From: Treponema sp.
GTDB taxonomy: Bacteria > Spirochaetota > Spirochaetia > Treponematales > Breznakiellaceae
Direction of reading: 5' to 3'
Assembly (NCBI GenBank): GCA_009784975.1
Contig: WQXG01000016.1
Location: 1-48,802, forward strand
Length of the DNA stretch: 48,802 nt
In this document: in pieces, positions 1-11,486 of the stretch
Numbering within the stretch: the stretch's first letter is position 1
Layout of the letters: the number at the start of each line of letters is the position of its first letter
The notes under the pieces: model-generated
Seen by the model: the letters and a program-made list of their open reading frames with translations, nothing else
Told to the model about the DNA's origin: nothing
The model's database searches: none
Made by a program: the position numbers and the translations under genes

Positions 1-1
1 A

Positions 2-709
2 GATATTGTCGCTTCTTTGCCGCGCGAAAAGGTAAAACAGGACGGTCTTTGGACCCGCTTTGTATTGCGTCCGCTTTCGTTTCCCGTTTCCTGGCTAGCC
101 CTTCGTTTAAAATTAAGCCCTGCATTTATATCTTATTTTTCAGGGTTTTTATGTGTAATAGGCGGTATACTTTTTGCCTGGCCAAGGGATCAAGTTTTTT
201 TCGGTTCTATCCCGTCTTCCCTGTTTGCCGCAATCGGTGTAATACTTTTTAATATTTTTGCAGTTATGGACTGCGTTGATGGCAACATGGCACGCGTTTC
301 AGGGAAAGCGGGTCCCTGGGGCGGCTGGGCAGACGCTGTAATGGGATTTATTGCCTATACATCTGTTTTTTTCGCGACAGGTCTGTACGTATACTGGGAA
401 ACTTTATGGTGGCCTGCCCTTCTGATCACAGGCCTTACGTCATCAGCTAATCTTCTTACTCGTGTCGCGTATCAAATCTATAAAAACATAGAAGGCGAAA
501 CCGCGCACGGCTCCGTTTCCTTTGAACGTATACTTGCGGAAAATGTCGGCATAACAGGTTTTCTTATGCCTCTTATTTTAATTTTTCATTTTACAGGCTT
601 TTTACCAGGGTTTTGGGGAATCATCTTTTTTAACGCTGCATTTTACGGAGGCGGCTGCGTTTTTACTATTTTTAAACTTGCGTTTAAAGCAGCCGGTAAA
701 AATAAATGA
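2..709 (+). CDS. CDP-alcohol phosphatidyltransferase family protein (5' partial)
   Basis: This is an integral membrane enzyme of the CDP-alcohol phosphatidyltransferase family, which moves a CMP-activated group onto an alcohol with release of CMP. The frame is open from base 2, so the gene probably starts outside the window; the only start inside is TTG at 17. Several hydrophobic segments are visible. The signature D-x2-DG-x2-AR-x8-G-x3-D-x3-D is present (MDCVDGNMAR, then GGWADAVMG), but its last Asp, the proposed catalytic base, is Gly (codon 344-346). The stop overlaps the next start by 4 bp. A nearby aminophosphonate operon suggests that the substrate could be CMP-aminoethylphosphonate rather than an ordinary headgroup; this is inference. 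Family assignment is firm, the substrate is not. Confidence 0.85.
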   Translation, partial: DIVASLPREKVKQDGLWTRFVLRPLSFPVSWLALRLKLSPAFISYFSGFLCVIGGILFAWPRDQVFFGSIPSSLFAAIGVILFNIFAVMDCVDGNMARVSGKAGPWGGWADAVMGFIAYTSVFFATGLYVYWETLWWPALLITGLTSSANLLTRVAYQIYKNIEGETAHGSVSFERILAENVGITGFLMPLILIFHFTGFLPGFWGIIFFNAAFYGGGCVFTIFKLAFKAAGKNK

Positions 710-1827
710 TAACGGTTCTTGTTCATTACGAAAGAATATCACTCTTTCATACAATGCTCCCGTTTTTGTTAAAAAATAAAAGCAAAAAAACTTTTTATTT
801 TACACAATCTGTAAATTGGTGCCTTAACAAAGACAAAAACGATATATTGTTTATGGAACGTTGTTTTCAGCACAGACAGCCTAAAGATTTACAGAGCGAT
901 GAGCTTGAAATTTTAAAAAAACTGCGTGATAAATATAAAACAATTATTTATTTCTGCGGGCAGCCGGAAGCCGGAACAAACAGGCTTGATGTTCTGCCGT
1001 TTGCAGATATTCTTTTTTATAAATCCGTATTTTCTGATTTTAATAATTATAAAAAAAACCTGTACGGCAAAAATCTTTTTGCAGATTTTTATCATAAAAA
1101 CAATGGTATTACAGATAATCCAGAATATATAAACAAAGATATAATAACAGAAGAAGATCTAAAAAAAATAAAACTTTCATGGAATATAGGAGTTGGAACC
1201 TATCCGCGCTGGAATTTTCCGCAGCGGCTTGGAACAATTTCCGCAAGAGCTAATATGCCTGTTATCGGACAATTTATCGGCGGAAAACCATTAAACCGTG
1301 TTTCTTTTCCGGGCTGCGCAAAAATAAACAAAAATATATTTACCAACAATCGTAATATTAATGTTCATGCCAGAATTGATCCTGTAACATGTCCTTCTAT
1401 CGCGTATCAGAGAGTTTTATTTTTAAACATTATTTCAAATCTTAAAAGAGACAGGCAGATATTATTTTTAACCGGCACTGTCGCGCAAAAACAATATTAT
1501 AAAGAGCTTGTTAATTCCAAAATTGTACTTTCTCCTTTTGGCTGGGGAGAAGTTTGTTTCAGGGACTTTGAAGCAATAATTTCAGGTGCTTTGCTTTTAA
1601 AGCCGGATATGTCGCATCTTGTTACATGGCCGGATATTTATTTACCTTATGAAACATATATTCCCCTTAAATGGGACGGAAGCGATTTATTGGAAAAAAC
1701 AGAATATTATTTAAACAATGAAAAAGAAAGAATAAGAATTACTCAAAACGCCTATAATCATTATTCAGATGAACTTTCTGCCCTTGAACGGCGTTTTGAA
1801 GATCTGTTAGGTGAATATTTTTCATAA
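706..1827 (+). CDS. Glycosyltransferase-like protein (group 1 / CgeB-like C-terminus)
   Basis: This is a cytoplasmic-looking protein of 373 residues without signal peptide or clear membrane segments. The C-terminal third (VLSPFGWGEVCFRDFEAI, then SGALLLKPD) resembles the nucleotide-sugar-binding part of GT-B glycosyltransferases (Glyco_trans_1_2 or CgeB-like), where a Gly-rich turn and an E-x7-E-like stretch are followed by a helix. The N-terminal half is poorly conserved and I do not recognise it. The ATG overlaps the stop of the CDP-alcohol transferase (ATGA), so the two are translationally coupled and probably act on the same lipid or glycan. The 3' end overlaps the convergent outer-membrane gene by 67 bp. 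Acceptor and sugar are unknown. Confidence 0.6.
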   Translation: MITVLVHYERISLFHTMLPFLLKNKSKKTFYFTQSVNWCLNKDKNDILFMERCFQHRQPKDLQSDELEILKKLRDKYKTIIYFCGQPEAGTNRLDVLPFADILFYKSVFSDFNNYKKNLYGKNLFADFYHKNNGITDNPEYINKDIITEEDLKKIKLSWNIGVGTYPRWNFPQRLGTISARANMPVIGQFIGGKPLNRVSFPGCAKINKNIFTNNRNINVHARIDPVTCPSIAYQRVLFLNIISNLKRDRQILFLTGTVAQKQYYKELVNSKIVLSPFGWGEVCFRDFEAIISGALLLKPDMSHLVTWPDIYLPYETYIPLKWDGSDLLEKTEYYLNNEKERIRITQNAYNHYSDELSALERRFEDLLGEYFS

Positions 1828-3428
1828 ACTTTGCTGCCTTCCAGGGTAAAACGAACTCCTATCGTACATTCAAACGCATATCCTTCGGAGCCTAAAAGCA
1901 ATGTAGGACAAACCAGAAATTCCAAATTTCTCCATTTATATGTAACAGGAATATCAATGGCAAAGAACCATTGGTCAAAACTTAAAAGAGAATTATTTTC
2001 TTCATAAGGCGTATCAATTAAATTTACTTTGCTGTTTTTAAACAATAAAAGCATTTCTGCTTCTATTTTAAGGTTCCATTGCGGAAAAATAAATTTAGTA
2101 TTAAACTTTCCCCACAAAGACGCAGGTCCGTAAGGGCTTGTAAGAGGAAGAAGCACAGCGTATTTGTTTGGATTGTATCGGTAGATTGCCCTTGCTAAAT
2201 GTACACCCTTCCAGCTGTCAGGAGAAGTATCGTTATATTCAAAGCTTCCCCACAAATAATGAGTATAACCTGCTTCCAGCATATAGTAATGAAAAACATT
2301 TTTACTTGCCATACTGTATTCAAGCTGAATAATAACACCGGGTATTGTAGGAGTTGAGCCGTCCGGTATACCAAAGATTTTAGCATCTATATCATCAAAA
2401 CCAACCATTGCTGACAAACCAAAACCTGGAAAAATAGTCCATTCTATATCAAGTATCAGCGCCATATTATTTGGAGAAGAGTCAGCGTTATGAAAAATTG
2501 AAACAGGAAGAATGTCTGTTATTAAAAATTGATTGTTTGCTCTTGCATATACCATTGTGCTTCCGGCGCCGACTTTTAATCTTCCAAAATTCCACTGGAA
2601 CCTGTGAGCCGCGAATAAAATAGTAGAAGGATTTTCATTATCAAAGTACATAAAACCAAAACCTTCGCCTAGTTCAAGATCTTTATGACGCGCTCTTTTG
2701 GGCATAATTGTGGCAAGGATATAATCAAGGCTGAAAGGACCAATAGGTACATTCATTCTTATACTGTCCATGTGAGGAAGCCAGCCTGCAGGATAAAGAG
2801 TAGAACCCGCAGGGTTTCCCCAATGGATTGTATCGCGGCTTATAGAAGCATTAATATACTCGCCGTTCCATGCCAGAATGCCTCTTTTTAAAAAATCAAA
2901 AGCAATATCTGCTTTTGTAAAAAAATTAGACCATGGAGCAAATTCATCGCTCCATGCAGGTCTAAAATCAGCCTGGGCTGAAATCCATATGCCGTTAAAA
3001 GTCCCGCCTGACGAATAAATGCTTAGTACAGGAGAAAAATTCAAGTACGCTCTGCGGACATCTTCCGCTTCAGGTAATTCAATTTCTCCGAGCATAAATT
3101 GCCCTGTACTTAATCTGTGTTCATATGCGGCTTTAAGTCCGCCATTTATAATTATCCCTTTATCTTTTTGTTTTTCCAGTTTTTCTATTAAATTTTCCAG
3201 CATTGAAATTTCGTTTTCGTTAAGTTTAGATGAAGTTGATTCCAAAAAATACGCAAAATCAAGAATATCAGAGCCGTGAACAGGAAAAGATGTAAAAGGA
3301 ATAACCTTTCCCATTCTGCGGCTAAGGTGAGTTAATGTAAATATTTCTATATCATCCTGATAATAGTATTCAGCCCAAAGAGGAAAAATAATAAAAAAGA
3401 CGCATAGTAAAAGGATAATTTTCTTCAT
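1761..3428 (-). CDS. Predicted outer-membrane beta-barrel protein
   Basis: The product has 555 residues with an N-terminal signal peptide (MKKIILLLCVFFIIFPLWA). The rest is rich in alternating aromatic and polar segments, typical of a transmembrane beta-barrel, and ends in strand-like sequence. The family cannot be named with certainty; treponemal genomes carry many such large outer-membrane proteins. I place the start at ATG 3428, which has AAAGG about 9 nt upstream, rather than at the in-frame TTG at 3437. It follows the 574-residue barrel gene by 12 bp and is very likely cotranscribed with it. A helical, charged stretch (about residues 70-95, ENEISMLENLIEKLEKQKDK) precedes the barrel. The 3' end overlaps the convergent glycosyltransferase-like gene. 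Confidence 0.65.
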   Translation of the reverse strand: MKKIILLLCVFFIIFPLWAEYYYQDDIEIFTLTHLSRRMGKVIPFTSFPVHGSDILDFAYFLESTSSKLNENEISMLENLIEKLEKQKDKGIIINGGLKAAYEHRLSTGQFMLGEIELPEAEDVRRAYLNFSPVLSIYSSGGTFNGIWISAQADFRPAWSDEFAPWSNFFTKADIAFDFLKRGILAWNGEYINASISRDTIHWGNPAGSTLYPAGWLPHMDSIRMNVPIGPFSLDYILATIMPKRARHKDLELGEGFGFMYFDNENPSTILFAAHRFQWNFGRLKVGAGSTMVYARANNQFLITDILPVSIFHNADSSPNNMALILDIEWTIFPGFGLSAMVGFDDIDAKIFGIPDGSTPTIPGVIIQLEYSMASKNVFHYYMLEAGYTHYLWGSFEYNDTSPDSWKGVHLARAIYRYNPNKYAVLLPLTSPYGPASLWGKFNTKFIFPQWNLKIEAEMLLLFKNSKVNLIDTPYEENNSLLSFDQWFFAIDIPVTYKWRNLEFLVCPTLLLGSEGYAFECTIGVRFTLEGSKVYEKYSPNRSSKRRSRAESSSE

Positions 3429-3440
3429 GAAAAACAACCT

Positions 3441-5165
3441 TTATATGATTGGAAGAAAGTATCTGAAACCGATTGACATACGGAATATAAGTGAATGTTT
3501 ATCTGATGCTTTCCAAATCCAAATTTCATCATCAACTGTTCGGGTTGCGCCTCCTGAATGCGGATCAATATCCGGCGGAACAAGTTCCAGTCTGTTAAAA
3601 CGTCCGCCAATTGCAATTGCCGCGTAAGTACCAAAGCGTCCGAATTGACGCGATACATTAAGACGAAATTCAATTCTTTTTTCAAGCTGCGGGTCATTAA
3701 AAATCTGACTGCCTTTTTTGCCGTCTGCATACATATTAACGCGTCTGTCATAATCATGCCAGGGATTGGCAGGTGAATTGCTTCCGGCAAGAACAAACTC
3801 AAGTTCAGAAGTTATCACAAAACGATAAAAAGTATTTTGGTAATCAATCTGGAATGCGATATTATTTTCGCCGTGTTTGTAACCTATCATATTTTCCTGA
3901 ATTGTAAGATTTACAGCATCGTTTCCGACAAAGTAGCGTGTTTCTGGATAGTAGGTATAACCATAAGCGGTATTAGCGGCATCATGCGCGTATAACCCTT
4001 CGTAATTTGTTCCAATGGGGTTAAAAGTATATTTTAATGCTCCCGCATGATGAAAACCAAAATTGCCGATTTTTGTTTTTACCCTGCCTCCCAATGACCA
4101 TGCCAGTTTCCATGGATTAGGTGAAAAATATTCTTCATCCAAAAAGACATTAAGAAATCCAAAGCTAAAATCCGCAATTAACAGCTGCGCATAGGCGTCC
4201 CAGCTTTTTTTATCTAAATCCCAGAAAAATCCCATTATTGATTTGTCGTTATTTTGAGTAGCCCAGGGCCTTCCTTCTGTTGTTCTGAAATACTGAACAA
4301 AGTACATAGGAAGCGGGATAAGAAAATATTCAAGGTCAAAAGGTCTTTGGCTGTAAAGCGCGGCATCGATAAAACCAAATCGCCAGTCTTTAACCTTTAA
4401 GCCGTATATTTTTATGTTTAATCCGCGATCGGGAAAACCATAAGTAAGAAGACCCGATGTATCCCATGGATCAACTCCTGAATCCTGATACCAATGATTT
4501 GGAGGATAAAACGGACTTAAAGGATCGGTAGTATCGGCATTTTGCTTTCGCCTCTGGTATTCGTTCCATGCAGGTGATGATACTCCGCTGCTCCAGTTTA
4601 ACTGTATCCATTGTGTTTGATAAAAAACATATTTTGATTCCAGGCGGATTTTAAAAGTGTTAGCGGAAATACCGTCTGAATTTAAAAACAAAGAATACGG
4701 AGAGTTGGTTTCATCGTAGTTTCTGAAACGGCCTGCGGCAATCTGCAAGATTTGTCCGTTATAAGTAATACCGCCTTCGTTTAATAAAAAGTAAAAACCG
4801 CCCAAATCCCCTGCGGGAAGAAGCGCTGCGGCTGGTGAATATTTTTGATCATTTAAAAAAGAAATTTCCCCTGATACAGCAAATGGTCCAAGCGAATAGT
4901 CTATCCTAAGCCCCGCGCCGATCCATAAAACATCATCATAACCGCCGTCAATCCCGCCCTGAAAATTCATGTATTCAGGGAGCCCCAAAAACGAATTATC
5001 TGTTTTAATGAGGGGTCTTCTGTTAATTACAACCGGTTCAACCGTTTCAGCTGTTTCAGCCTCTGAAATTACATCTGTTTCTGCTATTTCATCCGTTTCT
5101 GCATGAATTTGCGGGATTAAAACAAAAAAACATAGTATTGTTAATAAAAAAATGGTTCTACGCAT
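3441..5165 (-). CDS. Predicted outer-membrane beta-barrel protein
   Basis: The product has 574 residues: a signal peptide (MRRTIFLLTILCFFVLIPQ) cut near IHA, an acidic Glu/Thr-rich linker (about residues 22-45, ETAETVEPV), then about 520 residues of alternating hydrophobic, aromatic and polar strands as in a spirochaete outer-membrane barrel. No enzymatic motif is seen. It is the first gene of a two-gene minus-strand unit with the next barrel gene, and is divergent from the aminophosphonate operon across 77 bp. No strong Shine-Dalgarno sequence precedes the ATG. A porin or surface role is inferred from the form of the protein only. Confidence 0.65.
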   Translation of the reverse strand: MRRTIFLLTILCFFVLIPQIHAETDEIAETDVISEAETAETVEPVVINRRPLIKTDNSFLGLPEYMNFQGGIDGGYDDVLWIGAGLRIDYSLGPFAVSGEISFLNDQKYSPAAALLPAGDLGGFYFLLNEGGITYNGQILQIAAGRFRNYDETNSPYSLFLNSDGISANTFKIRLESKYVFYQTQWIQLNWSSGVSSPAWNEYQRRKQNADTTDPLSPFYPPNHWYQDSGVDPWDTSGLLTYGFPDRGLNIKIYGLKVKDWRFGFIDAALYSQRPFDLEYFLIPLPMYFVQYFRTTEGRPWATQNNDKSIMGFFWDLDKKSWDAYAQLLIADFSFGFLNVFLDEEYFSPNPWKLAWSLGGRVKTKIGNFGFHHAGALKYTFNPIGTNYEGLYAHDAANTAYGYTYYPETRYFVGNDAVNLTIQENMIGYKHGENNIAFQIDYQNTFYRFVITSELEFVLAGSNSPANPWHDYDRRVNMYADGKKGSQIFNDPQLEKRIEFRLNVSRQFGRFGTYAAIAIGGRFNRLELVPPDIDPHSGGATRTVDDEIWIWKASDKHSLIFRMSIGFRYFLPII

Positions 5166-5205
5166 AAAATAAATATATCTTAAAAGGAATTATTTATCAA
5201 CTATA

Positions 5206-5235
5206 TTGCAAACGTTCATTTTTATATGTTATAAT
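5206..5235 (+). promoter_or_regulatory. Sigma70-type promoter of the aminophosphonate operon
   Basis: TTGCAA (5206-5211) and TATAAT (5230-5235) are separated by 18 bp. The start codon ATG lies only 7 bp after the -10 box and no Shine-Dalgarno sequence is present, so the transcript may begin at or next to the A of ATG (leaderless). Confidence 0.6.
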
Positions 5236-5242
5236 AACTAAA

Positions 5243-8768
<3,526 letters not shown>

Positions 8769-8807
8769 CCCCTTGAATTTTTTGCGATTTTTAGTCATTT
8801 TATACAT

Positions 8808-10262
8808 ATGAACCTTAATGATTTTGACAAGTGGTACAGCAAAAGATACCGCCGTACCAGCTCTGCCCTAACCTCAACTTTCTTTGTATTTTCCGATCTT
8901 TTGGCGGTTATGCTTACATTCGGCTGGGGGTTCTTTTTGGTCAGAATTTACGGTTTTTTACTGGATTATCAAAGCATCAATTTTAAATCTTTTATAACCT
9001 ATTGGCGGTATTTGCCGGCATTTATCATAATTTTTCAAATACATAAATTATACCCCGGAGTATCTCTTGCCCCCTCCGAAGAAATGAGGCGTTTTTTCTT
9101 AAGCTCGCTTTATGTTTACGGCGGCATTATTATTTCACGTATAATTGAACGGGAAGTATGGGATTCAATTAATACGGCGTTTCTTATAAGCGGTGTATTT
9201 TCAACAATCATACTTCTTGTAGCAAGAAGTATAACTCACTGGTTTTTATTTAAAACCAGATTGGGAGGAATTCCCACCGTAATTTACGGGTCGGGTAAAA
9301 CAGGAAAACTTGTAGCGGATTGTCTGCTTTCCAGCATAAGAAGCGGCTATGTGCCGGTTTTATTTCTGGACGATAACCCTCTGGGCGATGATGAATATAT
9401 GGGTATTCCAATAATTCATGATTTCGCGGCAGGACCCGAAATAGTTAAAAAATACAAAATTAAAATGGCGATTGTTGCCATGCCAAGACTGGATGCCGGC
9501 AAACTAAAACATCTTATAAATACATCTGTTTATGCTTTTAGATACAATGTGATAATTCCTAACTTTTTTAATATTTCAAGTATCTGGATGTCTGTCCGTG
9601 ATTTCAGCGGTGTTCTGGGCATAGATTCAAGCAATAAACTTAACTTTTATCTGAATCTGGCAGTGAAACGTTTTATGGATTTAGGTGTTGTAATATTAGG
9701 AGGACTTTTTATCTTGCCTTTCCTTTTATTAGTCGCGCTTTTAATTAAAGTTACCTCTCCCGGTCCTGTTTTGTACAAACAAAAAAGGCTGGGCAAAAAC
9801 GGAAAATATTTCTATGCCTATAAATTCCGTTCTATGGCGCAGGACGCGGATGAAAGATTAAAAAAACTTCTGGACGCGCATCCGGAATTAAAAGATGAAT
9901 GGGAAAAGACTCACAAGCTTCAAAATGACCCAAGAATAACTCCCATTGGAAAAATAATAAGACGTACAAGCATAGACGAGTTTCCTCAGCTTATTAATAT
10001 TTTAAAAGGCGAGATGTCGCTTGTAGGACCGAGGCCCATAGTTGACGCGGAAATAGAAAAATACGGAGAAGACTACTCAAGAGTTTTTTCTGTAAAACCT
10101 GGGCTTACAGGGATGTGGCAGGTTTCCGGAAGGTCGGATGCCAATTACCTGGACAGGGTTGCCTATGATTTATATTATCTTCAAAGCTGGTCTGTGTGGC
10201 TTGATATGTGGATAATATTTAAAACTTTCGGCGCCGTAATAATCGGCAAAGGTGCATATTAA
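8808..10262 (+). CDS. Polyprenyl glycosylphosphotransferase (WbaP-type)
   Basis: An inner-membrane enzyme that starts surface-glycan assembly by placing a sugar-1-phosphate on undecaprenyl phosphate. Its 484 residues show several N-terminal membrane segments (about 22-150), a Rossmann-like CoA-binding domain (about 155-225, IYGSGKTGKLVADCL), another hydrophobic segment (about 290-313), and the C-terminal sugar-transferase domain (288-484). The latter has SPGPVLYKQKRLG, KFRSM (339-343), the catalytic Asp-Glu pair in SIDEFPQ (D390, E391), GPRP (407-410) and PGLTGMWQVSGR. It lies 39 bp after the aminophosphonate operon and may be read with it. No Shine-Dalgarno sequence is seen before the ATG. 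The sugar cannot be told from sequence. Confidence 0.9.
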   Translation: MNLNDFDKWYSKRYRRTSSALTSTFFVFSDLLAVMLTFGWGFFLVRIYGFLLDYQSINFKSFITYWRYLPAFIIIFQIHKLYPGVSLAPSEEMRRFFLSSLYVYGGIIISRIIEREVWDSINTAFLISGVFSTIILLVARSITHWFLFKTRLGGIPTVIYGSGKTGKLVADCLLSSIRSGYVPVLFLDDNPLGDDEYMGIPIIHDFAAGPEIVKKYKIKMAIVAMPRLDAGKLKHLINTSVYAFRYNVIIPNFFNISSIWMSVRDFSGVLGIDSSNKLNFYLNLAVKRFMDLGVVILGGLFILPFLLLVALLIKVTSPGPVLYKQKRLGKNGKYFYAYKFRSMAQDADERLKKLLDAHPELKDEWEKTHKLQNDPRITPIGKIIRRTSIDEFPQLINILKGEMSLVGPRPIVDAEIEKYGEDYSRVFSVKPGLTGMWQVSGRSDANYLDRVAYDLYYLQSWSVWLDMWIIFKTFGAVIIGKGAY

Positions 10263-11047
10263 TGAAAAAAATAATAGTTATATTTGTTTTAATTTTTTGC
10301 GTTTCCGGTTTATTTGCCCGGGAGGGAGCCTCAACACGCTCTTTAAATGATATTTTCCCAAATATAAATGAGGAAACACGTTCATTAATATTCTCCGAAT
10401 CAGGATATGTAAAATCCAGTCAAAAAAGCGGCGGGTTTGTGATACTCGGCGGAGAAACTTCACGCCTGGCTCCGGAAAACATCAACATGATTTTAAGAAG
10501 AAATCCCGGCTATCTGGTTGAATCAATTCAGGTGATCTCAGGCAGCGCGAATCTGCTCGCTGTCTATAATGCCCTTTCCCGTGTAAGAGACCTAAAGGGG
10601 CGCCTTTACAGATCCGCGAGCAGAAATCAGGAAGTGCCTCTTTTTGAAGAAGCAACCCGTATTGCCTCAGAAAGGCAGACCGGTGCTATCCCCGACCCTG
10701 CCCCCGCGGCAGAGGTTCCCCAGTCAGAAACTGTTTTTATAAGGCTTAAGGATGTCAATTTTGGCAATACTTTTTACAGGGGGGAAATGGCTCTTGTTCA
10801 GAACGGTCTTCGTTATACCCTGTCCAATTTCAGGCACATGACGTATCTGCTGGTCCCGGTTATCAGGGAGGACAAGTTTATAGCTCAGCTTTATTTTGAA
10901 CCCATAAACGAAGGTATCCTCATTTACAGCATAGCCGGCGCCGATATTTCCGACTTTTTTGCCTCCAAAATACACATAGATTCTGCCATTTCCAAGCGGC
11001 TTTCGGTAATAACCTCATGGGCAATAGACGGAATTAGAAGAAATTAA
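10262..11047 (+). CDS. Secreted protein of unknown function
   Basis: The product has 261 residues with a signal peptide (MKKIIVIFVLIFCVSGLFAR, predicted cut after FA). The mature part has no Cys lipobox, so it is likely periplasmic or outer-membrane attached. I recognise no catalytic motif. The middle (about residues 140-155, PDPAPAAEVPQ) is a Pro/Ala-rich linker between two mixed alpha/beta halves. The start codon shares one base with the stop of the glycosylphosphotransferase (TAATG), so the two genes are cotranscribed and it may serve surface-glycan assembly or localisation. Function is unknown. Confidence 0.7.
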   Translation: MKKIIVIFVLIFCVSGLFAREGASTRSLNDIFPNINEETRSLIFSESGYVKSSQKSGGFVILGGETSRLAPENINMILRRNPGYLVESIQVISGSANLLAVYNALSRVRDLKGRLYRSASRNQEVPLFEEATRIASERQTGAIPDPAPAAEVPQSETVFIRLKDVNFGNTFYRGEMALVQNGLRYTLSNFRHMTYLLVPVIREDKFIAQLYFEPINEGILIYSIAGADISDFFASKIHIDSAISKRLSVITSWAIDGIRRN

Positions 11048-11059
11048 TCAAATACCCCC

Positions 11060-11088
11060 TTGTAATTTTATTTTAAACATAATATTAT
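11060..11088 (+). promoter_or_regulatory. Promoter of tRNA-Tyr
   Basis: TTGTAA (11060-11065) and TATTAT (11083-11088) are spaced by 17 bp and end 9 bp before the first base of the tRNA. Confidence 0.45.
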
Positions 11089-11097
11089 TCAATCACC

Positions 11098-11179
11098 GGG
11101 GAGTTTCCAGAGTGGTCAAATGGGGCAGACTGTAAATCTGTTGGCTCAGCCTTCGAAGGTTCAAATCCTCCACTCCCCA
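11098..11179 (+). tRNA. tRNA-Tyr (anticodon GTA)
   Basis: An 82-nt class II tRNA with a long variable arm. The acceptor GGGGAGT (11098-11104) pairs fully with ACTCCCC (11172-11178), with A as discriminator. The anticodon loop CTGTAAA reads GTA on a GCAGA/TCTGT stem. The variable arm forms GGCT-CA-GCC, and the T loop is TTCAAAT. CCA is not encoded. The T stem GAAGG/CCTCC has one A-C mismatch (11156 against 11170), which is unusual. The 3' end is repeated at 11355-11373. Identity is secure. Confidence 0.95.
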
Positions 11180-11180
11180 A
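11162..11180 (+). repeat. 19-bp direct repeat, copy 1 (tRNA-Tyr 3' end)
   Basis: CAAATCCTCCACTCCCCAA spans the T arm and acceptor of the tRNA and recurs exactly at 11355-11373. This is the pattern left when an element integrates at a tRNA 3' end. Confidence 0.85.
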
Positions 11181-11186
11181 TCTCAT

Positions 11187-11219
11187 AGCTGAATGGAAAA
11201 AACCCATTCAGCTTTTTTT
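11187..11219 (+). terminator. Rho-independent terminator after tRNA-Tyr
   Basis: AGCTGAATGG (11187-11196) pairs perfectly with CCATTCAGCT (11204-11213) over a 7-nt A-rich loop and is followed by a run of seven T. Confidence 0.9.
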
Positions 11220-11226
11220 AAATTTT

Positions 11227-11373
11227 GAGGATTTGAACCGGAGCGCCGTGCCCCGAAAAGGCGATAGCCTTTGAGGGGTTGAGCCGCATGAATGCGGCGA
11301 AAGGCGCGCAGGCGGGGGTGGAAGGAGCAAACAGGAGGTTTGCGACTGGAACCCCAAATCCTCCACTCCCCAA
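11227..11373. repeat. GC-rich structured segment bounded by tRNA-Tyr fragments
   Basis: This segment of about 147 bp starts with GAGGATTTGAACC, the exact inverted copy of tRNA bases 11158-11170, and ends with the 19-bp direct copy of the tRNA end (11355-11373). In between are three successive hairpins: CCCCGAAAAGGC with GCCTTTGAGGGG, GCCGCAT with ATGCGGC, and GCAAAC with GTTTGC. It is much richer in G and C than the surrounding DNA. No open frame of substance and no integrase are present. It may be a small non-autonomous element, an excision remnant, or a structured RNA gene. Confidence 0.6.
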
Positions 11374-11379
11374 ATATGA

Positions 11380-11417
11380 GTGTCAGGTACCATTTATGGG
11401 TCTGACACCTTTTTTTT
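11380..11417 (+). terminator. Rho-independent terminator
   Basis: GTGTCAG (11380-11386) pairs with CTGACAC (11402-11408), followed by eight T. It closes the tRNA-Tyr-associated segment and isolates the chemosensory operon. Confidence 0.75.
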
Positions 11418-11430
11418 GCTTCTTTAAATG

Positions 11431-11462
11431 TTGCAGTTTTGTGGCGATATGTTCGGTATAAT
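11431..11462 (+). promoter_or_regulatory. Promoter of the regulator-CheA-receptor operon
   Basis: A perfect -10 box TATAAT (11457-11462) lies 24 bp before the start codon. The best -35 candidate, TTGCAG (11431-11436), has a long 20-bp spacer, so the -35 assignment is weak. Confidence 0.5.
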
Positions 11463-11486
11463 GTGATTATTGCAGGAGAAAAAGCA

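Noticed and set aside
11279..11461. Small open frame across the tRNA-associated segment
   Set aside because: It runs through hairpins, a tRNA copy and a terminator and has no ribosome binding site.
11439..11486. N-terminal extension of the double-receiver regulator
   Set aside because: It would include the promoter -10 box, and AGGAG points to TTG 11487.
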